Part shown: in pieces, positions 41,161 to 49,582 of the stretch
Layout: every line of letters starts with the position of its first letter
Numbering within the stretch: position 1 is the first letter of the stretch
Source: JBCBDX01 sp039822005
Lineage (GTDB): Bacteria; Pseudomonadota; Alphaproteobacteria; Rhizobiales; Rhizobiaceae
Length of the DNA: 64,000 nt
Reading direction: 5' to 3'
Assembly: GCA_039822005.1 (NCBI GenBank)
Contig: JBCBMZ010000003.1
Coordinates: 62,001-126,000 of the forward strand
Made by a program: the position numbers and the translations under genes
Notes under the pieces: generated by a model
Database searches by the model: none
What the model saw: the letters and a program-made list of their open reading frames with translations, nothing else
Told to the model about the DNA's origin: nothing

Positions 41161-42083
41161 GCTTTTTTACCACCAAGTCTGGCCACAAAGAGCCCGCCGA
41201 TCACCAGCGCGAGCGCTAACCCGGTTTGCGGGCTTGGACGCTCAGCCAACACAATGGCGCCCAGCAAGACGCCGAAGACCGGTATCAAATTCACCGATAG
41301 TGAGAAAGTGGAATAGCCAACCGTATTGATCAGATGGAACCGCATGACATAGGCAATGCCGGTGGGAACGATACCCAGATAGAGAAGGGCGCTGGCGGCT
41401 TGCGGTCCCGGCATCGCAGGCACGCTATCGAAAAAGAGGGCAACCGGAAGAAGCACCGCGCTGCCTAATACTAGCGCCAAAAAGGCGAGACGCACTGATC
41501 CGATCGGTATCTTTCGGATGAGCGTACCTGCGCTCACATAGCACAATGCACCGGCCAATGCGGCAAACTGCGCCAACGTATGCCGCCCACCCAACTGGGA
41601 AAGCGCATCACCACCAACGAGTATCACGACGCCGCAAAACCCCAATAGCACCGCCATCAATTTCCATCGGTTGATGCGATCATCCAATGTGAAAAAATGA
41701 CCCGATAAGAGGGCAAGGATTGGCCCGACACCCATGAGCAGCGATGCAACACCTGCGTCAATGGTCAATTCGGCCCATGCGATGAGAAAGAACGGGATGA
41801 CCACATTGAGGAGCGACATGGAAATAACCAGCAGCCAGACGGTGGCGGTTTTAGGCAGTTCAATCCCGGCGTGAAGGGCAAACGGCAAAACCGCCAGGCA
41901 ACCTATCGCCACTCGTATCGCCGCCAGCCACAAGGGGCCAACGGCTGGAACGGCCACTTTGATCGCAACAAATGCAGAAGCCCAAATCAGGGAAATCAGG
42001 AGCAGCAGACCAATGTCAGCGGCGCTGGCCTGTCTGATTGTCGTTACGGTCGAATTGCGCGCCATCATGCCACTCATTTGCAA
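41157..42083 (-). CDS. EamA/DMT-family transporter
   Basis: 308 residues, ten membrane spans made of two EamA repeats (LLLLISLIWASAFVAIKVAV in the first; ALCYVSAGTLIRKIP and LGIVPTGIAYVMRFHLI in the second). Members export amino acids or metabolites. Several Met residues near the N-terminus (42083, 42074, 42068) are possible starts. First gene of a likely three-gene minus-strand operon. Confidence 0.88.
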   Translation of the reverse strand: MQMSGMMARNSTVTTIRQASAADIGLLLLISLIWASAFVAIKVAVPAVGPLWLAAIRVAIGCLAVLPFALHAGIELPKTATVWLLVISMSLLNVVIPFFLIAWAELTIDAGVASLLMGVGPILALLSGHFFTLDDRINRWKLMAVLLGFCGVVILVGGDALSQLGGRHTLAQFAALAGALCYVSAGTLIRKIPIGSVRLAFLALVLGSAVLLPVALFFDSVPAMPGPQAASALLYLGIVPTGIAYVMRFHLINTVGYSTFSLSVNLIPVFGVLLGAIVLAERPSPQTGLALALVIGGLFVARLGGKKA

Positions 42084-42310
42084 TGTTCTCGCAGAAACAC
42101 GTTTGATGCGGTCTCGGCAAGTTCAAAGACGACAAGCTTAAATTGTTAATAACTAAATAGCCCAGCCAAAAGCCAAGGCTCTGATAATCCAAATGATTTT
42201 TCTGCCAGCCCATTTGCTGGTTAACTTTTGAGCACGTTTTCGGGACTTTTCCCGTTGCGTTGGCGCTCTCTCAAAGCTAATGACCCGCCGCAAGTTGGGT
42301 GGCATATTTA

Positions 42311-42451
42311 ATGTACGATAATACTACGAAGCCGACATGGGGCGTAACGTTCTGGGCGCTTGCCGGGTTTGCATTGGTCATCGCCATTGTTTTCCTCGTG
42401 GGTAGCGACCATAGCGAGATTGCCTCTCAGGTGACTGCGACCGCGTCCTGA
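42311..42451 (+). CDS. Candidate 46-residue single-span membrane protein
   Basis: An ATG at 42311 opens a 46-codon frame in an otherwise gene-free stretch of 496 bases (42084-42579). The product begins MYDNTTKPTWGVTF, has one strong hydrophobic segment (WALAGFALVIAIVFLVG, about residues 15-31) and ends with a short polar tail SQVTATAS. The layout looks like a real small membrane protein, but the ribosome-binding site is weak (GGGTGG at about 42297). The remainder of the gap presumably holds promoters. Confidence 0.4.
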   Translation: MYDNTTKPTWGVTFWALAGFALVIAIVFLVGSDHSEIASQVTATAS

Positions 42452-42579
42452 CCCGAAAGTGTCTTGACCGGCGAGTTTCCTGACAGGGAAATGTCGGCTT
42501 TGGACCAGCCGAAGTCGCCGGCCTAGCGTCCAACTGTCAATCAACTGTTGCATCAAGTAAATCCACGGATGCAACCTTC

Positions 42580-43980
42580 ATGTTTTCGTCAGTTTTTGAG
42601 CTTTTCAAACTTGGTATAGGCCCATCCTCGTCCCACACGATGTGGCCCATGGTGGCAGCCGGCCTTTTCCTGAACGAGTTGAAATCGCCAGATTGGCCGC
42701 GACCGGCAGGTGTTGAGCCGATCCGGTTGCGCGCGCATCTTTATGGTTCTCTGGCCTTGACCGGGGTTGGCCATGCAACTGACCGGGCCGTGGCACTGGG
42801 GTTGGACGGCGCTGATCCAGCGCGCATTGATCCAGATGAGATGGACAGCCGCCTGCGTGAAATTCGTCGCACAGACCGAGTATCGCCGGCAGGGCACGAG
42901 GGCTATGCCTTTGCGTTTTACCAAGACATCGTCTTCCACAAAAGCGAGGTCTTGCCCCTTCACCCAAATGGAATAGCGCTGGAGGCATTGGATGCCCATG
43001 ATCGGGTTATGCTCCGGCGTGTTTATTATTCAATTGGTGGCGGCACGGTACGGCGTGAAGAAGAACTGATCGCGCGGTCACCGCTACCCAATCCCACCCG
43101 GAAATCAGACGTGCCATACCCTTTTGAGAATGCAAGCCAGATGCTTGCCATGGCTCGCGCATCTGATCTCTCCATCGCTCAAATGAAGCGAATGAATGAG
43201 GAGAAGTTCCGGTCCCGGTCACAAGTGAACGGAGCTTTGGATGAAATCTGGGAAGCGATGGATAGCTCCATAGAGCGGGGCCTGATGGCTGATGGGGTCC
43301 TGCCAGGTGGTCTGAACGTTCAAAGGCGCGCTGGTGCGCTTTCAAATCAATTGGGTGCTGAACGGGGATTGAACACACCCAACCCGGTGGAAGCCAATGA
43401 ATGGCTTGCGGTGTATGCCATGGCGGTTAATGAGGAAAATGCTGCCGGTAGCCGGGTGGTGGCCGCACCCACCAATGGTGCCGCGGGTGTGGTTCCCGCT
43501 GTTTTGAAATATGCAAATGTTTTCCTGGGCAAGGCGGATAGGGAGGACATTCGGCAGTTTCTCCTGACGGCGGCCGCGATCGGCGGGATAATCAAGAGCA
43601 ACGCCTCCATATCCGGAGCTGAGGTGGGTTGCCAAGGCGAAGTAGGCAGTGCGGCGGCGATGGCGGCGGCGGGCCTTGCCGCTCTCATGGGGGGCACGCC
43701 GGAACAAATTGAAAATGCCGCCGAAATTGCGCTTGAACATCATCTTGGCATGACATGTGACCCGGTCGCAGGTCTCGTTCAGGTCCCCTGCATCGAGCGA
43801 AATGGTGTGGGTGCCGTCAAAGCCGTTTTGGCCGCCACACTCGCTGTACGAGAAAGTGGTGCGCATGTTGTTTCACTGGATGCGTGCATCAAAACCATGC
43901 GGCAAACCGGAGCGGACATGAGCGCCAAATACAAGGAAACGAGCCTTGGCGGATTGGCTGTGAACGTAACTGATTGTTAA
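42580..43980 (+). CDS. sdaA: L-serine ammonia-lyase (iron-sulfur L-serine dehydratase)
   Basis: 466 residues, single-chain type with beta and alpha domains. N-terminal LFKLGIGPSSSHTM, later NEENAAGSRVVAAPTNGAAGVVPAVL, SGAEVGCQGEVGSAAAMAAAG, and DPVAGLVQVPCIERN; the three C-terminal Cys for a 4Fe-4S cluster lie in the last two motifs and in DACIKTMRQTG. It converts serine to pyruvate and ammonia. The residue after SHTM is Trp where Gly is usual. Confidence 0.94.
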   Translation: MFSSVFELFKLGIGPSSSHTMWPMVAAGLFLNELKSPDWPRPAGVEPIRLRAHLYGSLALTGVGHATDRAVALGLDGADPARIDPDEMDSRLREIRRTDRVSPAGHEGYAFAFYQDIVFHKSEVLPLHPNGIALEALDAHDRVMLRRVYYSIGGGTVRREEELIARSPLPNPTRKSDVPYPFENASQMLAMARASDLSIAQMKRMNEEKFRSRSQVNGALDEIWEAMDSSIERGLMADGVLPGGLNVQRRAGALSNQLGAERGLNTPNPVEANEWLAVYAMAVNEENAAGSRVVAAPTNGAAGVVPAVLKYANVFLGKADREDIRQFLLTAAAIGGIIKSNASISGAEVGCQGEVGSAAAMAAAGLAALMGGTPEQIENAAEIALEHHLGMTCDPVAGLVQVPCIERNGVGAVKAVLAATLAVRESGAHVVSLDACIKTMRQTGADMSAKYKETSLGGLAVNVTDC

Positions 43981-44068
43981 CACGGCCAAGGTCTGTGAAG
44001 CACGCGGCCTGTGAATAGATAACCCCGCCACTTGACCTTTCACATCCTGCCACGCCAACCATGGGCGT

Positions 44069-44503
44069 ATGATGCATCTCATTAAATTGTGTGTGGGCGC
44101 AGACAGCGTCGACGATTTGCGCGCTTGGATCGATTTTCGCGTCGCCCAGCGCCGGGCGAACGGCCTGCCCGGAGAACAATTCCACACAACCCGCATGTTT
44201 CCAAAAAAAGCTGCAGATATTATCGGACAGGGCTCACTTTATTGGGTTATCAAGGGCCGTGTTCAGTGTCGCCAGCCTGTCGTCGATATCCGTCCCTTTG
44301 TCGACGATGAAGGCATTAAACGATGCAACATCGTGCTGGAGCCGATCACGGTTCTCACAAAACACGTCCCAAAGCGTCCTTTTCAGGGCTGGCGTTATCT
44401 CAAACCCAACGAAGCGCCCAAGGATTTGTCTGATGTTTCTTCCGGTGCAGACGAAATGCCCGCTGAGATGTGCGCCGAGCTTTCCGAACTCGGGCTACTG
44501 TAA
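44069..44503 (+). CDS. DUF1489 family protein
   Basis: 144 residues (or 143 from the ATG at 44072). LIKLCVGADSVDDLRAWIDFR, HTTRMFPKKAADII, GSLYWVIKGRVQCRQPVVDIRPF and RPFQGWRYLKPNEAP match DUF1489, an alphaproteobacterial family of unknown function. It stands alone between sdaA and mipZ. Confidence 0.88.
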   Translation: MMHLIKLCVGADSVDDLRAWIDFRVAQRRANGLPGEQFHTTRMFPKKAADIIGQGSLYWVIKGRVQCRQPVVDIRPFVDDEGIKRCNIVLEPITVLTKHVPKRPFQGWRYLKPNEAPKDLSDVSSGADEMPAEMCAELSELGLL

Positions 44504-44521
44504 CGTTTTATTTGCCAAAAA

Positions 44522-44563
44522 TTGAAACCAATCAGTGGTCTTGAAACCAATCAACCGTTTCAA
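44522..44563. repeat. Direct and inverted repeats upstream of mipZ
   Basis: TTGAAACCAATCA occurs twice as a perfect 13-base direct repeat (44522-44534 and 44541-44553) with a 19-base period, close to two helical turns. An inverted partial copy GTTTCAA follows at 44557-44563. A TATAGT at 44581-44586 may be the -10 element of mipZ. The arrangement suggests a regulator-binding site controlling mipZ. Confidence 0.5.
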
Positions 44564-44616
44564 GCTGCAACCGCTTACGCTATAGTCTCGTCAGGGTGAG
44601 GTGAGGCGCGGAATTG

Positions 44617-45567
44617 ATGGTCCGTTTTCAGGGATTGCCGGGTGTCGGCGTACGCGCGAGGAAGAATGACGCGTGTCATTTTGTTGTGTTTGGCAACGAG
44701 AAAGGTGGATCCGGAAAATCCACGATGAGCATGCATGTTGCCATTGGCTTGATGCATCTTGGGTTTCGTGTTGCCACTGTTGATCTCGACGTTCGCCAAG
44801 GCACGATCACATCTTACCAGTTGGCCCGCCGAAAGTGGCAATCAGGCTTGGAAAAAGCGCTGCGCTCTCCCACTCATTACCATTTGCCGCAGGCCCATGA
44901 GTGGCATGATGATCCGGAAAATCTGACCACAGCGTGCCAATTGGCGGCCTTTGAAGCGGTTTGCGACGAGTTGGAACCGCGCTATGATTTTGTGGTGATC
45001 GACACCCCGGGCTCTTACACGTCGCTGTCCAAACACGCTCATCAATATGCCGATACGCTTATCACGCCGATCAATGACAGTTTCATTGATTTTGATGTGC
45101 TGGCGAAAATTGACCCGGATTCATTCCAAATAGTGGAGCCAACCCACTATGCGCTGACCGTGCGCGAAGCAAGGCGCGCGCGGCGTGCGAACGGCGAAGG
45201 GCTTCTGGATTGGGTTGTGGTACGCAATCGCCTTTCAGCGATCACATCGCGCAATGAAAAGCGTGTCTACAATTGTTTACGGGAACTTGGCATGATGCTT
45301 GGCTACCGGCTTGCCGACGGCGTTGGCGAGCGGGTGGTCTTTCGGGAATTTTTTCACAAGGGTCTGACGGCGCTAGACACGCGACCAACAAACCAGGCCG
45401 GCAACGTATCCTTGTCTCATCAGGCAGCGCGCACCGAGGTACGAAGGCTCATAGAAATGTTGGGGCTTCCCATCAATGAACGTGGGCGACGACGCCAGGA
45501 AACACGCCGACGCTGGCTGGGAAATGCAAAGCCGAAGATACAACTTCCGCCGGTTTTTGCTGATTGA
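44617..45567 (+). CDS. mipZ: Division-plane positioning ATPase MipZ
   Basis: 316 residues of the ParA/MinD superfamily. A deviant Walker A GNEKGGSGKSTMSMHV is near residue 28, DLDVRQGTITSYQLARR is the MipZ-specific Walker A' region, and DFVVIDTPGSY is Walker B. Members form gradients from the poles with ParB and inhibit FtsZ. The start at 44617 is preceded by GGCGCGGAA; TTG at 44614 is also in frame. Confidence 0.94.
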   Translation: MVRFQGLPGVGVRARKNDACHFVVFGNEKGGSGKSTMSMHVAIGLMHLGFRVATVDLDVRQGTITSYQLARRKWQSGLEKALRSPTHYHLPQAHEWHDDPENLTTACQLAAFEAVCDELEPRYDFVVIDTPGSYTSLSKHAHQYADTLITPINDSFIDFDVLAKIDPDSFQIVEPTHYALTVREARRARRANGEGLLDWVVVRNRLSAITSRNEKRVYNCLRELGMMLGYRLADGVGERVVFREFFHKGLTALDTRPTNQAGNVSLSHQAARTEVRRLIEMLGLPINERGRRRQETRRRWLGNAKPKIQLPPVFAD

Positions 45568-45615
45568 TCGTCGCAAGTGCTTGCGATTGGTGTCCAAGCG
45601 CCCAATCTTACTGGC

Positions 45616-46350
45616 ATGTCAGACAAAAAACCATTGATCCAAAAAACGCAGAAGTCGCAGCGCGTCGACGTGTCAACATCACCATCCGGTGATATCTCGG
45701 CGTTTTTGGCAGCCGCTGAACGTATTAAACCATCGGCAGATGGCAAGGGTAGGGTCGTTTTGGCATTGGACGCCACCATGAGCCGCCAGCCTACATGGGA
45801 TTTGGCCGTCGAAATCCAGGGGCAGATGTTTGAAGCTGTATCCACAGCAACACCGTTACAAATGCAGCTGGTATTCTTTCGTGGTTATGGCGAATGCCGG
45901 GCTTCCGACTGGGCCAGAGACGGCAAAACGCTCGCTAACCGCATGAGCCAAATCAACTGTCAGGCAGGCCGAACGCAAATCGGCAAAGTTCTTTCCCATG
46001 CGCGAAAAACGCACAAGCAGACACCCATCAGTGCTGTGGTCTATATCGGTGATGCAATGGAGGAAAACCCCGACGCTCTCGGGCATCGTGCTGGGGAACT
46101 CGGCATGTTGGGTGTTCCGGTATTTTTGTTTCAGGAAGGTCACGACCGCATGACCGAGACCACATTTAAGGAAATCGCCCGTTTAACACACGGTGGTTGG
46201 TTTCGGTTTGATTTGAAATCGCCCGAGGTTTTGAAAGACTTGCTGTCTTCGATCGCGGTTTATGCGACTGGCGGACTGCGCGCATTGACCGCAAGAGGGC
46301 ACAAGAGTGATCGTGTATTGATTGAGCACCTTAAAGGTGGCGGACGCTAA
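45616..46350 (+). CDS. VWA-domain-like conserved protein
   Basis: 244 residues. VVLALDATMSRQPTWDLA near residue 48 replaces the usual DxSxS MIDAS with D-x-T-x-S, and later AVVYIGDAMEENPD and GVPVFLFQEGHDR lie at positions equivalent to other MIDAS and fold elements. It may bind a metal ion and a protein partner. It is followed by a J-domain membrane protein 12 bases on, so they may act together. The start at 45616 is chosen because an upstream extension lies in the mipZ terminator region. Confidence 0.78.
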   Translation: MSDKKPLIQKTQKSQRVDVSTSPSGDISAFLAAAERIKPSADGKGRVVLALDATMSRQPTWDLAVEIQGQMFEAVSTATPLQMQLVFFRGYGECRASDWARDGKTLANRMSQINCQAGRTQIGKVLSHARKTHKQTPISAVVYIGDAMEENPDALGHRAGELGMLGVPVFLFQEGHDRMTETTFKEIARLTHGGWFRFDLKSPEVLKDLLSSIAVYATGGLRALTARGHKSDRVLIEHLKGGGR

Positions 46351-46362
46351 GCGGGGCGATAA

Positions 46363-47067
46363 ATGAACTGGTTAATTTCTCTTGTCGCGATAGCTGGCTT
46401 CGTTGGGCTCGGAATTTGGTATTTTGTGGCGACGCCCGCGGAAAAAATCGCCGGACAGCTAAGATTTGCATTACCGGCATTAGTGGCACTGGTGGGTGCT
46501 GTATTCATCATCACGGGCAGGATCGCTTTTGGTGCACCGCTACTCATCTTCGCCTACACACTATACTCGCGCTTAAGGGGTGTCATCAGAGCCCCGGGAG
46601 GTGGTGGTCGACGATCAACAGTCCGCTCTGCCTTGCTGGAAATGGAATTGGATCACGCAACTGGGGAGATGAACGGGCTCATCTTGCAGGGCGAGTATGA
46701 GGGCAAGGAATTGAACAGTCTGAGCGACAGCGAAGTGATGGCTTTTGCGACCGAAGCATCCGGCGACCTTGAAAGCCTCCAATTGCTAGAGGCGTACCTT
46801 GATCGCCGTATGCCCACATGGCGCGACGACGTGCAGACGCACACCGGAACGAGGCATGCCACTTCGGCTGAGCCGGGCGCCATGACTGAGCAGGAGGCCT
46901 ACGAGATCCTTGGGCTTGAGCCGTCGGCGGGGACCGCTGATATCCGCAAGGCGCATCGCCGTTTGATGCAAAGTGTTCATCCCGACGTTGGTGGGAGCGC
47001 TTTTCTCGCTCAACGGATTAACGAGGCGAAGGACTTTCTTTTGACGTTGCATAAAAATCGTTCCTGA
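46363..47067 (+). CDS. Membrane-anchored J-domain protein
   Basis: 234 residues. Two N-terminal membrane spans (LISLVAIAGFVGLGIWYFVA and LPALVALVGAVFIITG), then a cytoplasmic linker, and a C-terminal J domain (EAYEILGLEPSAGTADIRKAHRRLMQSVHPDVGG) with the HPD motif near residue 206. It resembles DjlA/TIM14-type proteins that recruit DnaK to the membrane. It is encoded just after the VWA gene. Confidence 0.88.
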   Translation: MNWLISLVAIAGFVGLGIWYFVATPAEKIAGQLRFALPALVALVGAVFIITGRIAFGAPLLIFAYTLYSRLRGVIRAPGGGGRRSTVRSALLEMELDHATGEMNGLILQGEYEGKELNSLSDSEVMAFATEASGDLESLQLLEAYLDRRMPTWRDDVQTHTGTRHATSAEPGAMTEQEAYEILGLEPSAGTADIRKAHRRLMQSVHPDVGGSAFLAQRINEAKDFLLTLHKNRS

Positions 47068-47100
47068 TCCGCAATTACAAAATTTTTCAGGTAGAAAGCA

Positions 47101-47123
47101 TCGGGACAAATATGGTGTCCCGA
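47101..47123. terminator. Hairpin between convergent J-domain and dacA-like genes
   Basis: A perfect 8-bp stem TCGGGACA / TGTCCCGA with a 7-base loop. There is no T-run on either strand, so it is a weak terminator or mRNA-end stabiliser shared by the two convergent genes. Confidence 0.45.
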
Positions 47124-47129
47124 ACCCCC

Positions 47130-48476
47130 TCAACTCTCAAACGCCAAGCAGGCGTAATTGTGTTTCTTGAGCTGTTCGCAGGCTCCCCAAGCATCTGACT
47201 TTGAGTTAAAGCCTGCAAAGCGAGCGCGATGGTAGCGCACGCCGTTCTTGTCAAACTGCTCGATAAAGGCCTGTCTGACCCCCAAAATTGACGGCGCCGT
47301 AGACTGCGCATTATTGAGGTAAGCCATTGCTTCTCCACGGGTTTCAAGAGAAGCAATCTGAATGACCCAGCCGGTTCGGGGATTGGTCGTGGCAGTTGTA
47401 ATTGCATCGACTGCGACTGACGGTCTTTTGGGGGTCGGCGCATAGGCCGAAGCGATGGTCAAATCGTCCGTACGCATCTGCGGACGCAGGTTCTTGTACG
47501 GATCAGGCAGCCGGGAAGGGGACAATGTGGCCAAGTTTGCCACACTCTTAAAGCTTGTTGAGCCGTTTTTGGCGATCAAATTACCAGCGCCACGCTTGGA
47601 GGCGCGGGGCAGATATTCGCGGATCAACTTTTCCATCTGCGCATTACGGGACGCACCCGTACGACCACCCAGCACCACCGCCACAATAGACCGGCCATCA
47701 GCCTGTACCGACGAGACAAGGTTGAAACCCGACGCGCGTGTATAGCCTGTCTTGATGCCGTCAACACCCTTAATACGCCCCAAGAGGCGGTTGTGGTTCC
47801 GGTAAGTGGACTTGCCATACGTAAATGACCGAGTGGAGAAATATTTATATTGAGCTGGATAGTGTTCACGCAGGGCCAGCCCCAGCCTTGCCATGTCGCG
47901 CGCTGTTGTGACCTGCTGGCTGTTGGGCAGGCCGGATGCGTTTTTGAAGACCGTCGACTTCATCCCCAATTGGCGCGCTTTTGCCGTCATCATGCGGGCA
48001 AAGCCGCTTTCAGTGCCACCTAGATGCTCCGCAACAGCGGCGGCAACATCATTGGCGGATTTTGTGACGAGCGCGTAGATAGCATGTTCAGCGGTTAATG
48101 AACCACCCGCGCGAATGCCGAGCTTTGACGGCACCATCGAAGCTGCATGGGGTGAGATCTGGATGCGTGTGCTACGCGAGAGCTTGCCTTGCTCCATAGC
48201 CTCCAACATCATGTAGACCGTCATCATCTTGGTCAACGAGGCGGGAAAACGCTTGTTATCACCACGATAATTGTAAAGGGTCTTGCCGGTCTTTGCGTCA
48301 ATCACAATACCAGCATACTTGCTATTGGCATGCGCTGGCGAAACCGAAGCAACGCCGATGAAAATTGACATGAAGAGAAAAAACGTGAGGCGACAGACGC
48401 CGACGCCAGATAAGGCGGGAAAGGTAGGGAAGGACACTTTTATACTCGCACTCAAACACAACACGTGGTCGCCCAC
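47130..48476 (-). CDS. D-alanyl-D-alanine carboxypeptidase with C-terminal SPOR domain
   Basis: About 448 residues from the GTG at 48476. The hydrophobic stretch near residues 30-50 (FFLFMSIFIGVASVSPAHA) is a signal peptide, so the true start may be a later codon. Penicillin-binding motifs: SLTKMM (Ser-x-x-Lys), SAND (SxN) and KTGYTRASG (KTG). The C-terminal 80 residues (GWVIQIASLETRGEAMAYLNNAQ) form a SPOR domain, which binds denuded peptidoglycan at division sites. It trims stem peptides in the periplasm, probably at the septum. Confidence 0.9.
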   Translation of the reverse strand: MGDHVLCLSASIKVSFPTFPALSGVGVCRLTFFLFMSIFIGVASVSPAHANSKYAGIVIDAKTGKTLYNYRGDNKRFPASLTKMMTVYMMLEAMEQGKLSRSTRIQISPHAASMVPSKLGIRAGGSLTAEHAIYALVTKSANDVAAAVAEHLGGTESGFARMMTAKARQLGMKSTVFKNASGLPNSQQVTTARDMARLGLALREHYPAQYKYFSTRSFTYGKSTYRNHNRLLGRIKGVDGIKTGYTRASGFNLVSSVQADGRSIVAVVLGGRTGASRNAQMEKLIREYLPRASKRGAGNLIAKNGSTSFKSVANLATLSPSRLPDPYKNLRPQMRTDDLTIASAYAPTPKRPSVAVDAITTATTNPRTGWVIQIASLETRGEAMAYLNNAQSTAPSILGVRQAFIEQFDKNGVRYHRARFAGFNSKSDAWGACEQLKKHNYACLAFES

Positions 48477-48570
48477 GCCGTGCAGATTATGCCCTCACCC
48501 TTACTAATCAGTTTATGGTTATCAGAACATTGGCGTCCTTAAGGCAATTTACCGAAAATTATTCGCATAT

Positions 48571-48618
48571 TGTGCAGCGCAAAAAAACTAGTTGCATTTT
48601 TGTGCAGTGCACACTATA
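48571..48618. promoter_or_regulatory. Candidate PhaR-type operator and promoter of the phasin gene
   Basis: TGTGCAGCGCA (48571-48581) and TGTGCAGTGCA (48601-48611) are 30 bases apart, about three helical turns. The second overlaps a CTATAT -10 element (48613-48618). TGC-rich sites of this kind are known targets of the PHB-responsive repressor PhaR upstream of phasin genes. A short hairpin GCCTGC-CGC-GCAGGC (48629-48643) lies in the leader. Confidence 0.5.
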
Positions 48619-48678
48619 TGGGGAATACGCCTGCCGCGCAGGCAAAAATATGATCCCGGCAACTTGAGAGATACCGCC

Positions 48679-49011
48679 ATGATGAAAGCATTTGAAGACA
48701 TGAGCAAGTCCAACAAAGAAATGATGGACAATGCCCTGAAATCCTACGCAGCTGTTACGAAATCCATGCAGGAGATCGCAGCTGAGTCTACAGACTACGC
48801 CAAAAACGCTTATGAGACCGGCGCTGCTGCTTTCGAAAAGCTCGCTGCTTCCAAGTCCATGGAAAAAGCTATGGAAGTGCAGACGGATTACGCAAAATCT
48901 GCGTATGAAACAGCTGTTGCTCAAGCCACAAAAATGGGCGAGCTCTACACAGACCTCGCCAAAGAAGCTTACAAGCCGTTCGAAGCAATCGTTCCGACTA
49001 CAACAAAGTAA
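48679..49011 (+). CDS. Phasin family protein
   Basis: 110 residues, almost entirely helical, rich in Ala, Lys, Glu. FEDMSKSNKEMMDNALKSY followed by repeated YAKNAYETGAAAFEKLA and YAKSAYETAVAQATKM heptad-like repeats is the phasin pattern. Phasins coat polyhydroxyalkanoate granules. No pha synthase is in the window. The Met at 48679 (or 48682) fits the family; upstream codons run through the promoter. A clear terminator follows. Confidence 0.88.
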   Translation: MMKAFEDMSKSNKEMMDNALKSYAAVTKSMQEIAAESTDYAKNAYETGAAAFEKLAASKSMEKAMEVQTDYAKSAYETAVAQATKMGELYTDLAKEAYKPFEAIVPTTTK

Positions 49012-49041
49012 GCTTATCACAAAACTTGTGGTCATTTTACG

Positions 49042-49075
49042 ACCCGCCTGCGGTTTTCGCTGGCGGGTTTTTCGT
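49042..49075 (+). terminator. Rho-independent terminator of the phasin gene
   Basis: A 7-bp stem ACCCGCC / GGCGGGT with a 13-base loop that can pair partially, followed by TTTTTCG. It lies 30 bases after the phasin stop. Confidence 0.75.
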
Positions 49076-49216
49076 ATTTAATCCCCACGAGAACATTTCC
49101 GTGTGGGTTCATTCCGCGTCGGGCCTTACAATTGCCGAATGCCGACTTAAGTAAGCTGCAAATGCAATGAAACTGAAATGCGATTAACGACAAACTTGAA
49201 AAAAAATGATGCGTTT

Positions 49217-49582
49217 ATGAGCAGCAATTTCGGTCCGGTCACAGGCCCGGTTTCCAGTGGTAACGAGAACGAGAGTGGCGATGGCGAAAACGAAATCGGC
49301 ATCGCGACCAAGGTCAAACCGAAGGTTAAAAAACCAAGCCTTTACAGGGTTTTGCTGCTAAATGACGACTACACCCCCATGGAGTTCGTCGTTCATGTTT
49401 TGGAGCGTTTTTTCCAGAAGAACCGCGATCAGGCGACCCAGATCATGTTGCATGTTCACAATCACGGGGTCGGTGAGTGTGGTGTTTTTACCTATGAAGT
49501 TGCTGAAACAAAAGTCACACAGGTCATGGACTTTGCAAGGCAAAACCAGCACCCTTTGCAGTGCGTGATGGAGAAGAAGTAA
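49217..49582 (+). CDS. clpS: ATP-dependent Clp protease adaptor ClpS
   Basis: 121 residues. A flexible acidic N-terminal tail is followed by the ClpS core: LYRVLLLNDDYTPMEFVVHVLERFF, LHVHNHGVGECGVFTYEVAETKV. The core binds N-degron substrates and hands them to ClpA. The start may be here or at an ATG 13 codons upstream (49178); neither has a strong ribosome-binding site. Its stop overlaps the clpA start (TAATG). Confidence 0.93.
   Translation: MSSNFGPVTGPVSSGNENESGDGENEIGIATKVKPKVKKPSLYRVLLLNDDYTPMEFVVHVLERFFQKNRDQATQIMLHVHNHGVGECGVFTYEVAETKVTQVMDFARQNQHPLQCVMEKK

Noticed and set aside
44522..44553. CRISPR-like repeat
   Set aside because: Only two copies of a 13-base repeat with 6 bases between them; no spacers and no cas genes.
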